Shown here: positions 18,931 through 27,770 of the stretch, one piece after another
How the letters are laid out: each line of letters starts with the position of its first letter
How positions within the stretch are numbered: position 1 is the first letter of the stretch
NCBI RefSeq assembly: GCF_051200825.1
Contig: NZ_CP195158.1
Coordinates: forward strand, 1,302,001 to 1,366,000
Origin: Formosa sp030427735
Lineage (GTDB): Bacteria; Bacteroidota; Bacteroidia; Flavobacteriales; Flavobacteriaceae
Reading direction: 5' to 3'
Length of the DNA stretch: 64,000 nucleotides
Position numbers and translations under genes: made by a program
The notes under the pieces: model-generated
What the model was told of the DNA's origin: nothing
Seen by the model: the letters and a program-made list of their open reading frames with translations, nothing else
The model's database searches: none

Positions 18931-18966
18931 AATTTAAACAATTGTTTAAATTAAACGTTTGTTTAA
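18931..18966 (-). promoter_or_regulatory. TetR operator and overlapping efflux promoter
   Basis: A perfect 22-bp palindrome at 18931-18952 (half AATTTAAACAA), directly followed by a related dyad TTAAAC-GTTT-GTTTAA at 18951-18966. On the minus strand the palindrome runs into TAAATTTG, a good -7 element. The repeat of the half-site TTAAAC suggests two adjacent dimers. Confidence 0.75.
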
Positions 18967-18988
18967 TTGTTAAAGTTTCTACTTAAAA

Positions 18989-19021
18989 TAAAAGTGCCAT
19001 AAGTATAACTTATGGCACTTT
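18989..19021 (-). terminator. Hairpin terminator after the GNAT/nitrilase gene
   Basis: A 13-bp perfect stem (18991-19003 with 19009-19021, AAAGTGCCATAAG/CTTATGGCACTTT) and a 5-base loop. The minus-strand 3' side reads TTTATTTTAAG. It lies 20 bases past the stop of the gene. Confidence 0.78.
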
Positions 19022-19041
19022 AAAAATGGTAAATTTATCTG

Positions 19042-20565
19042 TTATAGTTTTCTTAAGTCAAAAATATCTTTACGTCGATCTTTCAAATTTTTTACGCTAC
19101 CAAATTGGTTTAAGTTTCTTAGTAAATCGATATCTACATCGGCTATTAAAATCATTTCGGTATTGGGAGTGGCTTCAGCTTTTATTCCATTTGCAGGAAA
19201 GGCAAAATCACAAGGAGTAAACACCATAGATTGTGCAAACTGAATGTCCATGTTATGTACTTTAGGTAAATTGCCAACACTACCAGCAATGGCCACGTAA
19301 CATTCGTTTTCTATGGCTCGTGCCTGGGCACAATGGCGGACTCTGGAGTAGCCATTTTGTGTATCGGTTAAGAACGGCACGAATAGTAGGTCCATACCTT
19401 CATCGGCCAGTAAGCGACTTAGCTCTGGAAATTCGGAATCGTAGCAAATTAAAATGCCTATTTTACCACAATCGGTATCGAAGGTTTTAAGTTCGGTGCC
19501 GCCTTCCATACCCCAAACCTTGGCTTCGTCTGGAGTTACGTGCAATTTTTCGTAACGCTCTGTTGTACCGTCTCGTTTGCATAAATAACCTACATTATAT
19601 AAACGGTTGTTTTCGGCAATTTCTGGCATACTGCCAGTAATGATATTGATGTTGTACGAAATAGCCAATTGAGAAAAACGTTGTACAATTTCTGCAGTGT
19701 GCTTGGCTAAATTACGGATGGCTTCGGGTTCGGACAAGTGATTATCTATAGCCATTAACGGCGCATTAAAAAATTCTGGAAACAATGCAAAATCGCTGCG
19801 GTAGCCCGAAACAGCATCGATAAAATATTCGGCTTGTTCCATAACTTCATCCAGATTTTTATAGGGGCGCATCTGCCATTGAATCAGTCCTAAACGCACT
19901 ATTTTTTTTGTGGTTGCCGCTTTTTTTTGTTTCTTTTCATAATAAATATTATCCCATTCTAAAAGCACGGCATAATCTTCGGAATTGGTGTCGCCTTCCA
20001 AATAATTTTTTAAAACGCGGGTAGGATGAAAATCATTCGAAATTTGAAAATTTAAAACTGGGTCGTGAATTTCTTTCCGTTTTACTTTTTCTATGTATTG
20101 TTTTGGTGAGAGTTCGTTCGAGTATTTATGGTAATTTGGGATGCGTCCGCCAAAGGCAAGACCTCTTAAATTCAGGCGCTCGCATAGTTCTTTTCGGTAA
20201 TCGTATAAGCGCCTTCCTAAGCGTAAACCACGATATTCAGGTTTTACAAATACTTCAACTCCATAAATAACATCGCCATTTTTAGTGTGCGTATTAAAGG
20301 TATAATTTCCAGTGATATCTTTATAGGTATGGGCATCGTCTAACTTATTATAATCTACTATAATAGACAGCGCGCAACCTGCAATTTGATTGTTGATTTT
20401 AATAACAACTTGGCCTTCTGGAAATTGTTTTATAAGGGTTTCTATTTGATGTTCGCGCCAATACGAATCGGGCATACTGCTGTACGATTCTATCATAGCC
20501 GCTTTAAGTTCCTGATAATCGTCTAGACTTAAATAGGTTAATTCTACATTTTCGATATCTTCCAT
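19042..20565 (-). CDS. Fusion of GNAT acetyltransferase and nitrilase-family amidohydrolase
   Basis: A 507-residue two-domain protein. Residues ~1-210 form a GNAT domain (GVEVFVKPEYRGLRLGRRLYDYRKELCERL is the acetyl-CoA pyrophosphate loop and helix). Residues ~220-507 form a carbon-nitrogen hydrolase with the complete Glu-Lys-Cys triad: Glu in LFPEFFNAP, Lys in RYEKLHVTPDE, Cys in ILICYDSEFPE. The fusion is known as a family in Bacteroidota and other bacteria, annotated only generically. An amine or amide substrate handled in two steps is plausible but unproven. It follows trmL on the same strand with a 73-base gap. Confidence 0.9.
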   Translation of the reverse strand: MEDIENVELTYLSLDDYQELKAAMIESYSSMPDSYWREHQIETLIKQFPEGQVVIKINNQIAGCALSIIVDYNKLDDAHTYKDITGNYTFNTHTKNGDVIYGVEVFVKPEYRGLRLGRRLYDYRKELCERLNLRGLAFGGRIPNYHKYSNELSPKQYIEKVKRKEIHDPVLNFQISNDFHPTRVLKNYLEGDTNSEDYAVLLEWDNIYYEKKQKKAATTKKIVRLGLIQWQMRPYKNLDEVMEQAEYFIDAVSGYRSDFALFPEFFNAPLMAIDNHLSEPEAIRNLAKHTAEIVQRFSQLAISYNINIITGSMPEIAENNRLYNVGYLCKRDGTTERYEKLHVTPDEAKVWGMEGGTELKTFDTDCGKIGILICYDSEFPELSRLLADEGMDLLFVPFLTDTQNGYSRVRHCAQARAIENECYVAIAGSVGNLPKVHNMDIQFAQSMVFTPCDFAFPANGIKAEATPNTEMILIADVDIDLLRNLNQFGSVKNLKDRRKDIFDLRKL

Positions 20566-20638
20566 AGCACAAAAATTTAATTGGATTTTGTTACCGAAAT
20601 GTACAAATTAAATTAAAGGGAAATTTAAAATATATAAT

Positions 20639-21091
20639 TTACCTTAAATTTCTTAATCCTTCGTAAACAACTATGCTTACAGCGTTTGCAAGATTTAAAC
20701 TTCGAACATGGTTAGAGTACAGCGGGATTTTAAAAAGCTGTTCGCTATGTTGCTCTAACAAGTGTTTGGGTAAACCAACAGACTCTTTTCCGAAAATTAA
20801 AAACATGTTGTCTGTATACGATATATCCCAATGTGCTTTCGATCCGTGGCTCGATAAAAACACCATGTCTTTATCGCTGTGCATTTCAAAAAAGGCTTCA
20901 ATAGAGTCGTAAATAGATATGTTTAAATGCTGCCAGTAATCTAATCCGGCACGTTTTAAACGTTTATCGTCTATCTCAAAACCAAAGGGTTTTACTAAAT
21001 GTAGGTGAGAGCCGGTAGCCAAACTTAAGCGTCCGATATTTCCAGTGTTGTTTGGTATTTCTGGCTCAAAAAGTACAATGTTTAACGGCAT
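20639..21091 (-). CDS. trmL: tRNA (cytidine/uridine-34-2'-O)-methyltransferase
   Basis: A 150-residue SPOUT methyltransferase of the small TrmL type with no extra RNA-binding domain. The three family motifs are present: NNTGNIGRLSLATGSHLHL near the start, MFLIFGKESVGLPKHLL, and the knot-forming RSLNLANAVSIVVYEGLR at the C-terminus. TrmL methylates the 2'-OH of the wobble base in certain leucine tRNAs. Length matches the family. Confidence 0.95.
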   Translation of the reverse strand: MPLNIVLFEPEIPNNTGNIGRLSLATGSHLHLVKPFGFEIDDKRLKRAGLDYWQHLNISIYDSIEAFFEMHSDKDMVFLSSHGSKAHWDISYTDNMFLIFGKESVGLPKHLLEQHSEQLFKIPLYSNHVRSLNLANAVSIVVYEGLRNLR

Positions 21092-21108
21092 GAATTTTAT
21101 TTTAATGC

Positions 21109-21137
21109 AAAAAAAAGGCTTTTCGTTAAGAAAAGCC
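21109..21137 (-). terminator. Intrinsic terminator after the 47-residue peptide gene
   Basis: A 7-bp stem GGCTTTT (21117-21123) with AAAAGCC (21131-21137). On the minus strand it is followed by an eight-base T tract (21109-21116). Confidence 0.8.
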
Positions 21138-21158
21138 CCCTAGATTAATAATTTAAAA

Positions 21159-21302
21159 TTATTTTTTGTTTTGTTGTTCTTTAATGGTGTCTTTATCCAA
21201 ATCAAAACTATTGGTGTCTTGGTTTACATTTCCAGTAGGGTTTGTTGGATTGGATTGTTTCTCTTTCGGTTTAAATTTCTTGTGTTCCTTAATAATTCCC
21301 AT
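21159..21302 (-). CDS. Small hydrophilic protein, 47 residues
   Basis: An ATG frame of 47 codons (MGIIKEHKKFKPKEKQ...) ending KEQQNKK before the stop. It is rich in Lys, Gln, Asn and Asp, has no Cys, no hydrophobic segment and no signal peptide, so it should be a small soluble, probably disordered protein. Support for expression: an A-rich leader (AAAAAAGAAAAATT) sits directly before the ATG, as usual in this phylum, and an intrinsic terminator follows the stop. It lies between trmL and trpA in an otherwise empty 300-base gap. I do not recognise the family. Confidence 0.6.
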   Translation of the reverse strand: MGIIKEHKKFKPKEKQSNPTNPTGNVNQDTNSFDLDKDTIKEQQNKK

Positions 21303-21391
21303 AATTTTTCTTTTTTATTGATTAGTCAATAAGATAAAAAACTATAGTTGGAACTTCTGTTTAAACTTTTATAAACCTTTGTTAACAACTG

Positions 21392-22156
21392 TTAAGCCCG
21401 AATGCCTTTTATAAATTCCGAAATTTTCGAAACCCCATGTTCGTTTAAATGCTTTATAAATGCCGAACCAATAATGGCTCCTTTGGCATAATCGGTGGCT
21501 TGCATAAAGGTTTCGTTATTATTGATGCCGAACCCGACTATTTGTGGGTTTTTTAATTGCATACAGGCAATACGTTTAAAGTATTCGGTTTGCTGGTCGC
21601 CAAATCCCGACTGACTCCCCGTAACACTTGCGCTACTTACCATATAAATAAATCCGTTGGAAATAGAATCGATAAACTGGATGCGTTCTTCTGATGTTTG
21701 TGGCGTAATTAAAAAGACATTGATTAAACCGTACTTTTCGAAAGTCGTTTTATAATGTGCGTTGTATTCGGATACAGGTAAATCAGGAATAATTAAACCG
21801 TCGATACCGATTTCTTGACAGGTTTTACAGAATTTTTCTACGCCATATTGCAATATCGGATTGAAATAGCCCATAATAATTAAAGGAATTGAAACTGTTT
21901 TCCGAATGTCCTTTAATTGCTCGAAAAGCTTGGCAGTCGTCATCCCGTTTTTTAAGGCTTGCGTGGAACTGGCTTGTATAGTAGGCCCATCCGCAAGTGG
22001 ATCACTAAACGGTAAGCCAATTTCTATCATATCGACGCCCGATTGTTCTAAAGATTCGATAATAGTAACCGTATCGTTTAAATTCGGGTAACCTGCGGTA
22101 AAATAAATAGACAATACCTTATCGGTTTTTTGTAGTTTTTTATGTATTCTGTTCAT
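21392..22156 (-). CDS. trpA: Tryptophan synthase alpha subunit
   Basis: A 254-residue TIM barrel, slightly short of the enterobacterial protein. The catalytic Glu is in DMIEIGLPFSDPLADGPTIQ and the second catalytic Asp in IDGLIIPDLPVSE. The phosphate-binding end GFGINNNETFMQATDYAKGAIIGSAFIKHL is intact. It cleaves indole-3-glycerol phosphate to indole, which passes to TrpB. It is the last gene of the trp operon, 4 bases after the trpF-trpB frame. Confidence 0.96.
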   Translation of the reverse strand: MNRIHKKLQKTDKVLSIYFTAGYPNLNDTVTIIESLEQSGVDMIEIGLPFSDPLADGPTIQASSTQALKNGMTTAKLFEQLKDIRKTVSIPLIIMGYFNPILQYGVEKFCKTCQEIGIDGLIIPDLPVSEYNAHYKTTFEKYGLINVFLITPQTSEERIQFIDSISNGFIYMVSSASVTGSQSGFGDQQTEYFKRIACMQLKNPQIVGFGINNNETFMQATDYAKGAIIGSAFIKHLNEHGVSKISEFIKGIRA

Positions 22157-22160
22157 CTTT

Positions 22161-23978
22161 TTATAAATCGAAATAGTTGATATAGGTGTTCAAATCCTTG
22201 TCGCCACGGCCAGATAAACTCAATACCACAACATCATCTGGTTTAAATTGTCGTTGTTTAAAAACGGCAAGTGCGTGCGAACTTTCTATAGCGGGAATAA
22301 TGCCTTCCAGTTTACATAATTCCAATCCAGCTTGCATGGCTTCGTCGTCGGTAATCGATATGAATTCGGCACGACTAGTTCTAAATAAATTGGCATGCAT
22401 AGGACCAACTCCAGGATAATCCAATCCTGCCGAAATAGAGTAGGGTTCGGTAATTTGTCCGTCGTCGGTTTGCATCAATAAGGTTTTACTACCGTGAATA
22501 ATACCTTCCTTACCCAAAGCTGAAGTGGCGGCGCTTTCGCCAGAATGTACACCTAAACCAGCCGCTTCAACAGCAATTAAATTCACATCCGTATCATTCA
22601 AAAACTGATAAAAAGCACCAGCAGCATTACTGCCACCACCCACACAAGCAATAACATGGTCGGGTTTGGTGCGGCCTTCTTTGTCTTGTAATTGCCATTC
22701 GATTTCTTCGGAAACTACTGCTTGAAAGCGCGCTACCATATTCGGATACGGGTGTGGACCAACCACGCTTCCGATGATATAATGTGTGTCTACCGGATTG
22801 TTAATCCAATCTCGAATGGCTTCGTTAGTGGCATCTTTTAAGGTGCGACTTCCCGATAATGCAGGCACAACTGTGGCTCCTAGCATTTTCATGCGGGCTA
22901 CATTTGGCGCTTGTCTGGCAATATCAATTTCGCCCATATAAACCACACATTCTATGCCCATAAGAGCACAAACCGTAGCCGTTGCAACACCGTGTTGTCC
23001 AGCGCCAGTTTCGGCAATAATGCGTTTTTTGCCCAAGCGTTTCGCCATTAAAATCTGACCAATCGTATTATTGATTTTATGCGCACCAGTATGATTTAAA
23101 TCTTCGCGTTTTAAATAAATTTTGGTGTTGTAACGTTCGCTTAAACGTTTCGCAAAATAGAGCGGCGACGGACGCCCCACATAGTCTTTTAAAAGCTGAT
23201 TGAATTCTGCTTTAAAATCGGGTTCGGCCATAATTTTAAGGTAATTTTGGCGTAATTCTTCTACGTTTGGATAGAGCATTTCGGGAATGTAGGCGCCTCC
23301 AAATTCGCCATAATAACCGTGCTCGTTTATATTGTAATTCATAGTTGAGGTGTTGCTTAGTATTTGTGTTTTAAATTGTTGTACCAGATTAAAATCTTTT
23401 AAGCCAGGTGCCGTTTCAAATTTACTGTTTACATCTAAAGCATAACAGTATTTGGACGCCGAACTTTTTAGAAATTGATGGATGTTTTTGACGTCGTCTA
23501 AACCGATTCCGCCACTTAAAAAATAGGGTTTAGTAGATGGATAAGCTTCTAGAATATTCCAATTGAAACTATAACCATTACCGCCTGGAAGTTTGCCTTT
23601 GGTGTCGAAAAGAAAATAATCGCAAACCGACTCGTAAGATTTTAGAACTTTAAAATTGAAATGGTCTTTTATAGAAAAGACTTTTATGATTTCGAGATTT
23701 GATTGTTTGCTTTGAAGTGACGAACAAAATTCAGGCGATTCATCTCCATGCAATTGCACGACTTGAAAATCGTATTTCGAAACGGTATCAATAATTTCCG
23801 ATTCCGAAGCATTCACAAAAACCCCTACTTTTTTAATCGATTTGGGTAATTCAGGAATGTCTGAAGTGATAAACCGAGCTGATTTCTCATAAAAAATAAA
23901 GCCAAGAAAATCGGGTTTCAGGCTAGCGATGGCCTGAATATTTTCTCCCGAAGTCATGCCGCAAACTTTCAATTTCAT
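22161..23978 (-). CDS. trpFB: Continuous TrpF-TrpB reading frame (phosphoribosylanthranilate isomerase + tryptophan synthase beta)
   Basis: One 605-codon frame holds two complete enzymes. Residues 1-212 are TrpF: catalytic Cys in MKLKVCGMT, VQLHGDES, YFLSGGIGLDD and catalytic Asp in ALDVNSKFETAPG. From Met-213 (ATG at 23340-23342) the rest is a full 393-residue TrpB: NINEHGYYGEFGGAYIPEML, PLP Lys in NHTGAHKINN, and GGGSNAAG for PLP phosphate. In most relatives the two genes are separate. Here no stop lies between KTQILSNTST and MNYNINE, and no linker has been added. The cell may make a fused protein, a separate TrpB from the internal ATG, or both. Confidence 0.93.
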   Translation of the reverse strand: MKLKVCGMTSGENIQAIASLKPDFLGFIFYEKSARFITSDIPELPKSIKKVGVFVNASESEIIDTVSKYDFQVVQLHGDESPEFCSSLQSKQSNLEIIKVFSIKDHFNFKVLKSYESVCDYFLFDTKGKLPGGNGYSFNWNILEAYPSTKPYFLSGGIGLDDVKNIHQFLKSSASKYCYALDVNSKFETAPGLKDFNLVQQFKTQILSNTSTMNYNINEHGYYGEFGGAYIPEMLYPNVEELRQNYLKIMAEPDFKAEFNQLLKDYVGRPSPLYFAKRLSERYNTKIYLKREDLNHTGAHKINNTIGQILMAKRLGKKRIIAETGAGQHGVATATVCALMGIECVVYMGEIDIARQAPNVARMKMLGATVVPALSGSRTLKDATNEAIRDWINNPVDTHYIIGSVVGPHPYPNMVARFQAVVSEEIEWQLQDKEGRTKPDHVIACVGGGSNAAGAFYQFLNDTDVNLIAVEAAGLGVHSGESAATSALGKEGIIHGSKTLLMQTDDGQITEPYSISAGLDYPGVGPMHANLFRTSRAEFISITDDEAMQAGLELCKLEGIIPAIESSHALAVFKQRQFKPDDVVVLSLSGRGDKDLNTYINYFDL

Positions 23979-23979
23979 A

Positions 23980-24765
23980 CTATTGGTTTAAAGCATTTAT
24001 AAATTCGGTAGCACTCTTGCCGGCATCGTCGGTTTTCATAAAGTTTTCACCTATTAAAAAGCCTTTGTAACCATAAGGTTGCAAGGTTTTGATGGCTTCA
24101 ACCGAGCTAATACCACTTTCCGAAACTTTTACAAAATCGTCTGGAATAAGCGCGCTTAATTGCTTGCTCGTTTCTAAAGACACTTCGAAGGTTTTCAAAT
24201 TTCGATTATTTACTCCCAACATGTCTAGGCTTGGCATCACCGATTTTTGAAGTTCGTCTTCATTATGGACTTCCAATAAAACATCCAATTGTAAGCTTTT
24301 AGCCAATTCTGAAAACATTTTGATTTCGTCTCGTGTTAAAATGGCCGCGATGAGTAAAATTACATCGGCACCATAAGCCTTGGCTTCAATAATTTGATAC
24401 GGATCGATAATGAATTCTTTGCGTAGCAAGGGTAAATTACAACTGGCTCTGGCTGTTAATAAATCGTCTAAACTACCACCAAAATATTTGCCATCGGTAA
24501 GTACAGACATGCCGCAAACTCCTGCATTCTCGTAACCTTTGGCTACGTCAAACACATTCAATTTTTGATTGATAACGGCTTTAGAAGGCGAACGGCGTTT
24601 GTGTTCGGCAATAATTCCTGTATTACTTTGTTTTAAAGCCTTAGCTAAAGAATTTGTAGGTCTAGTAAACAGCACCGATTGCTCTAATTGTTTTACAGGA
24701 ATGAGCGATTTTCTTAAATCGACTTCGCGGCGTTTATCGGCTACAATATTATCTAAAATAGTCAT
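23980..24765 (-). CDS. trpC: Indole-3-glycerol phosphate synthase
   Basis: A 261-residue TIM barrel. Catalytic and substrate residues are visible: Glu-Lys in IIAEHKRRSPSKAVI, Lys in PLLRKEFIIDPYQI, Glu in VLLEVHNEDEL, Asn in LGVNNRNLKTFEV, and Ser in KVSESGISS. It closes the indole ring by decarboxylating carboxyphenylamino-deoxyribulose phosphate. It is tightly packed in the trp operon (1 base to trpF, 3 bases from trpD). It is not fused to TrpF as in enterobacteria. Confidence 0.96.
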   Translation of the reverse strand: MTILDNIVADKRREVDLRKSLIPVKQLEQSVLFTRPTNSLAKALKQSNTGIIAEHKRRSPSKAVINQKLNVFDVAKGYENAGVCGMSVLTDGKYFGGSLDDLLTARASCNLPLLRKEFIIDPYQIIEAKAYGADVILLIAAILTRDEIKMFSELAKSLQLDVLLEVHNEDELQKSVMPSLDMLGVNNRNLKTFEVSLETSKQLSALIPDDFVKVSESGISSVEAIKTLQPYGYKGFLIGENFMKTDDAGKSATEFINALNQ

Positions 24766-24768
24766 GGT

Positions 24769-25761
24769 TTAAGCGCTTAATGTTATTAATGTTTGTAATC
24801 GTTTTAGTGCTTCACCCGAAGCTAAAGAGGCTTTGGCAGCTTCAAAGCCATCTGAAATCGAGGTGCCTTTTACTGTAGCAATTGCCATGGCTGCATTGGC
24901 GCAAACCACGTTGTTTTGGGCTTTGGTGCCATTACCTTCTAAAATATTAACAAAAATATCAGCAGCTTCTTTTATTGTATTTCCTCCAAAAATATCGGAC
25001 TGTTTTATTTGTTGTACACCAAAATCTTCTGGCGAAATCATAGTTTCCATGCCATTAGAAATCACTTTAGTGTCGCAGGTTAACGAAATTTCGTCGTAAC
25101 CATCTAAAGCGTGAAGAATGGTGAAATTTTTATCGGTATTCTGATATAAATAGCCGTATAAGCGTGCTAATTCTAAGCTGAAAACACCTACCAACTGATT
25201 TTTAGGAAAGGCCGGATTCACCATAGGTCCAAGCATGTTGAAAAAGGTTTTAACTCCTAATTCACGTCTAATAGGAGCCACGTTTTTCATGGCGGGATGA
25301 AACAGCGGGGCGTGCAGGATGCAAATTCCAGCATTTTCCAAACAGCGCTCTAAAAAGCCTGAATCGTTAGTGAAAGCTACGCCTAAATGTTCTAAAACAT
25401 TACTAGACCCTGAAACGGATGACACCCCATAATTACCGTGTTTAGTAACATTAACACCTGCGCCTGCCGTAATAAAAGAGGCTAGGGTAGATATGTTAAA
25501 CGTGTCTTTACCATCGCCCCCTGTACCACATAAGTCGATGGTGTTGTACTCTGAAAAATCGACTGCTAAACAGAGTTCCAATAAGGCATCGCGAAAACCT
25601 TCCAATTCGTTGGTTGTTATGCTACGCATCATATACACAGTTAAAAAGGAAGCAATTTGACTTTGGTTATATTCGCCCATAGAGATATTAACCAATACGC
25701 GTTTGGCTTCTTCTTTTGAAATGTGCTCGTGATTGATGAGTCTGTTAAGAATATGTTTCAT
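24769..25761 (-). CDS. trpD: Anthranilate phosphoribosyltransferase
   Basis: A 330-residue enzyme with the PRPP-binding DLCGTGGDGKDTFNISTLASFITAGAG, the anthranilate/PRPP region KHGNYGVSSVSGSSNVLEHLG and the metal-binding LDGYDEIS. It joins anthranilate to phosphoribosyl pyrophosphate. It is a stand-alone TrpD, not the TrpG-TrpD fusion of enterobacteria, and lies 2 bases downstream of trpG. Confidence 0.96.
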   Translation of the reverse strand: MKHILNRLINHEHISKEEAKRVLVNISMGEYNQSQIASFLTVYMMRSITTNELEGFRDALLELCLAVDFSEYNTIDLCGTGGDGKDTFNISTLASFITAGAGVNVTKHGNYGVSSVSGSSNVLEHLGVAFTNDSGFLERCLENAGICILHAPLFHPAMKNVAPIRRELGVKTFFNMLGPMVNPAFPKNQLVGVFSLELARLYGYLYQNTDKNFTILHALDGYDEISLTCDTKVISNGMETMISPEDFGVQQIKQSDIFGGNTIKEAADIFVNILEGNGTKAQNNVVCANAAMAIATVKGTSISDGFEAAKASLASGEALKRLQTLITLSA

Positions 25762-25763
25762 AA

Positions 25764-26330
25764 TTAAGAATCTAACCAGTTTTTAAGCATTTGTTTTCCG
25801 TTGGGTGTTAACACCGATTCGGGATGATATTGCACACCTTTTACATCGTAAAATTTATGTCGGAGTGACATAATTTGACCGTTTTCATCAAAAGAAGTTG
25901 CTTCTAATTCGTCGGGTAAATTATTGTCGACTACCCAAGAATGGTAACGGCCAACAGGGAAACTGCTTTCGAATCCTTTAAATAAAGGCTCGTCGGTCAC
26001 CGCCAAAGTAACTTCTGTAGCTACTCCGTGATATACGTTATCTAAATTTTTTATACTTCCACCAAAAACTTCACCAATAGCTTGTTGTCCAAGACATACC
26101 CCTAAAATGCTTTTAGTAGGTGCATAAGTTTTAATGATGGTTTTTAGAAGACCAGCTTCATCTGGAATACCAGGTCCTGGAGAAAGTACAATTTTATCGA
26201 ATACAGCCACTTCTTCCAAACTTATTTTATCGTTACGTCTTACCGTAACTTGACAGCCTAAATCCTCTAAATAATGTACCAAATTGTAGGTGAAACTGTC
26301 GTAATTATCGATGACTAAAATGTGTTTCAT
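25764..26330 (-). CDS. trpG: Anthranilate synthase glutamine amidotransferase subunit
   Basis: A 188-residue class I glutamine amidotransferase with the full triad: Cys in ILGVCLGQQAIGE, and His and Glu in GVQYHPESVLT. DNYDSFTYNLVHYLEDLG is the usual N-terminus. It provides ammonia to TrpE. In many bacteria the same type of subunit (PabA) also serves folate synthesis; operon position favours tryptophan here. Confidence 0.95.
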   Translation of the reverse strand: MKHILVIDNYDSFTYNLVHYLEDLGCQVTVRRNDKISLEEVAVFDKIVLSPGPGIPDEAGLLKTIIKTYAPTKSILGVCLGQQAIGEVFGGSIKNLDNVYHGVATEVTLAVTDEPLFKGFESSFPVGRYHSWVVDNNLPDELEATSFDENGQIMSLRHKFYDVKGVQYHPESVLTPNGKQMLKNWLDS

Positions 26331-26352
26331 TGTTTTAAAATGTTTAGGCTTA

Positions 26353-27756
26353 TTAAATGTTTTTTGCTAAATCGATGGCTTTGGTTAAGGCACCAAGTTT
26401 GTTGTACACTTCTTGAAGTTCGTCTTCTGGTTTCGATTTTGATACGATTCCAGCGCCTGCTTGCCAATGTAGTTTGTGGTTTTTACTCAAAAAGGTTCTA
26501 ATCATGATGGCATGGTTAAAGTTGCCATCGAAATCCATAAACCCAATAGCGCCACCGTAAAATTCGCGACTGGTTTTTTCGTATTTTTCTATCAGTTGCA
26601 TGGCCTTATGTTTTGGTGCGCCGCTTAAGGTTCCGGCAGGAAAGGTGTCGGCTACCACTTGCATGGTTGCTGTGTTGTTATGTTTTTTACCAATTACTTT
26701 GCTTACTAAATGGATAACATGCGAGAAGAACTGTACTTCGCGATAGGTTTCTACAGTAACTTGATTGCCATGTCTGCTCAAATCGTTTCTAGCAAGATCG
26801 ACTAACATGACATGTTCGGCATTTTCTTTATCGTCTTGCGCTAATTTTTTAGCTAATTCGGCATCTTTTTCGTCGTTTCCAGTTCGCTTGAATGTGCCTG
26901 CAATAGGATGAATTTCGGCTTGATTGTTTTTAACTACCAATTGAGCTTCTGGCGAGCTGCCGAAAATTTTAAACGTACCATAATCAAAATAAAATAGGTA
27001 AGGAGAAGGGTTTATGCTACGCAATGCGCGATACACATTAAACTCGTCGCCTTTAAAATGTTGAGAGAATTTTTTAGATAATACTAATTGGAACACATCG
27101 CCACGAGCACAGTGTTGTTTGGCTAGCTCGACATGTTTTTTATATTCGTTATCGGTTAAATTAGACGCGATATCTTGGTCTGTTGTAAATTGATAGCTAG
27201 CAAACTGATTGGCTTTTATAAGCTGATGAATATCGTCTATATTATTATCGGCTTCGTAACAATGCGCAAAAATATAAGCTTCGTTGTTAAAATGATTAAT
27301 GGCAATTATGTTTTGATAAACGGCATAATATAAATCTGGAATTTCTAAACCGTTATCTTTTTTAGAAATGCTAATATCTTCAAAATAACGAACCGCATCG
27401 TAGCCTATGTACCCAAAAATACCATTGTTTATAAATTTAAAAGTAGTGTTGTTGTCTACTGTAAATCGTTTAGTATAGTCGTGAATGGCTTCTGTTACAC
27501 TGACGTTTTGATCGATTAAAGTGGTGAGTGTTTCGCCGTTTGGAAAGTGCTGCGAAATGGTTTCGTTTTGAACTTTAATAGATGAAATAGGATTAAAGCA
27601 GATGTACGAAAAACTATTGTCGTTTGCATGATAATCGCTACTTTCCAGTAATATGCTATTTGGAAATTTATCTCTTATTTTTAGATATACATTAACAGGT
27701 GTAATGGTATCGGCAAGGATTTTTTTGTAATGTGTGGTTAATTTAAATGTTTTCAT
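26353..27756 (-). CDS. trpE: Anthranilate synthase component I
   Basis: A 467-residue chorismate-utilising enzyme. The N-terminal region (residues ~1-150) is followed by the catalytic domain with PSPYLFYFDYGTFKIFGSSPE, IHPIAGTFKRTGND, LVDLARNDLSRHG and DTFPAGTLSGAPKHKAM. It makes anthranilate from chorismate with ammonia from TrpG. I start it at the ATG at 27754-27756 (MKTFKLTTHYKK); a further upstream start at 27793-27795 would place its first codons inside the attenuator hairpin and adds sequence unlike TrpE. The N-terminal half lacks the canonical LLES motif by eye except for ILLESSDYH (residues ~34-42), the likely Trp feedback site. Confidence 0.95.
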   Translation of the reverse strand: MKTFKLTTHYKKILADTITPVNVYLKIRDKFPNSILLESSDYHANDNSFSYICFNPISSIKVQNETISQHFPNGETLTTLIDQNVSVTEAIHDYTKRFTVDNNTTFKFINNGIFGYIGYDAVRYFEDISISKKDNGLEIPDLYYAVYQNIIAINHFNNEAYIFAHCYEADNNIDDIHQLIKANQFASYQFTTDQDIASNLTDNEYKKHVELAKQHCARGDVFQLVLSKKFSQHFKGDEFNVYRALRSINPSPYLFYFDYGTFKIFGSSPEAQLVVKNNQAEIHPIAGTFKRTGNDEKDAELAKKLAQDDKENAEHVMLVDLARNDLSRHGNQVTVETYREVQFFSHVIHLVSKVIGKKHNNTATMQVVADTFPAGTLSGAPKHKAMQLIEKYEKTSREFYGGAIGFMDFDGNFNHAIMIRTFLSKNHKLHWQAGAGIVSKSKPEDELQEVYNKLGALTKAIDLAKNI

Positions 27757-27770
27757 GTGTTGTAAGCAAT

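Noticed and set aside
18905..18931. TTG start for the TetR gene
   Set aside because: It would begin inside the palindromic operator and downstream promoter region; the ATG at 18904 fits the TetR N-terminus.
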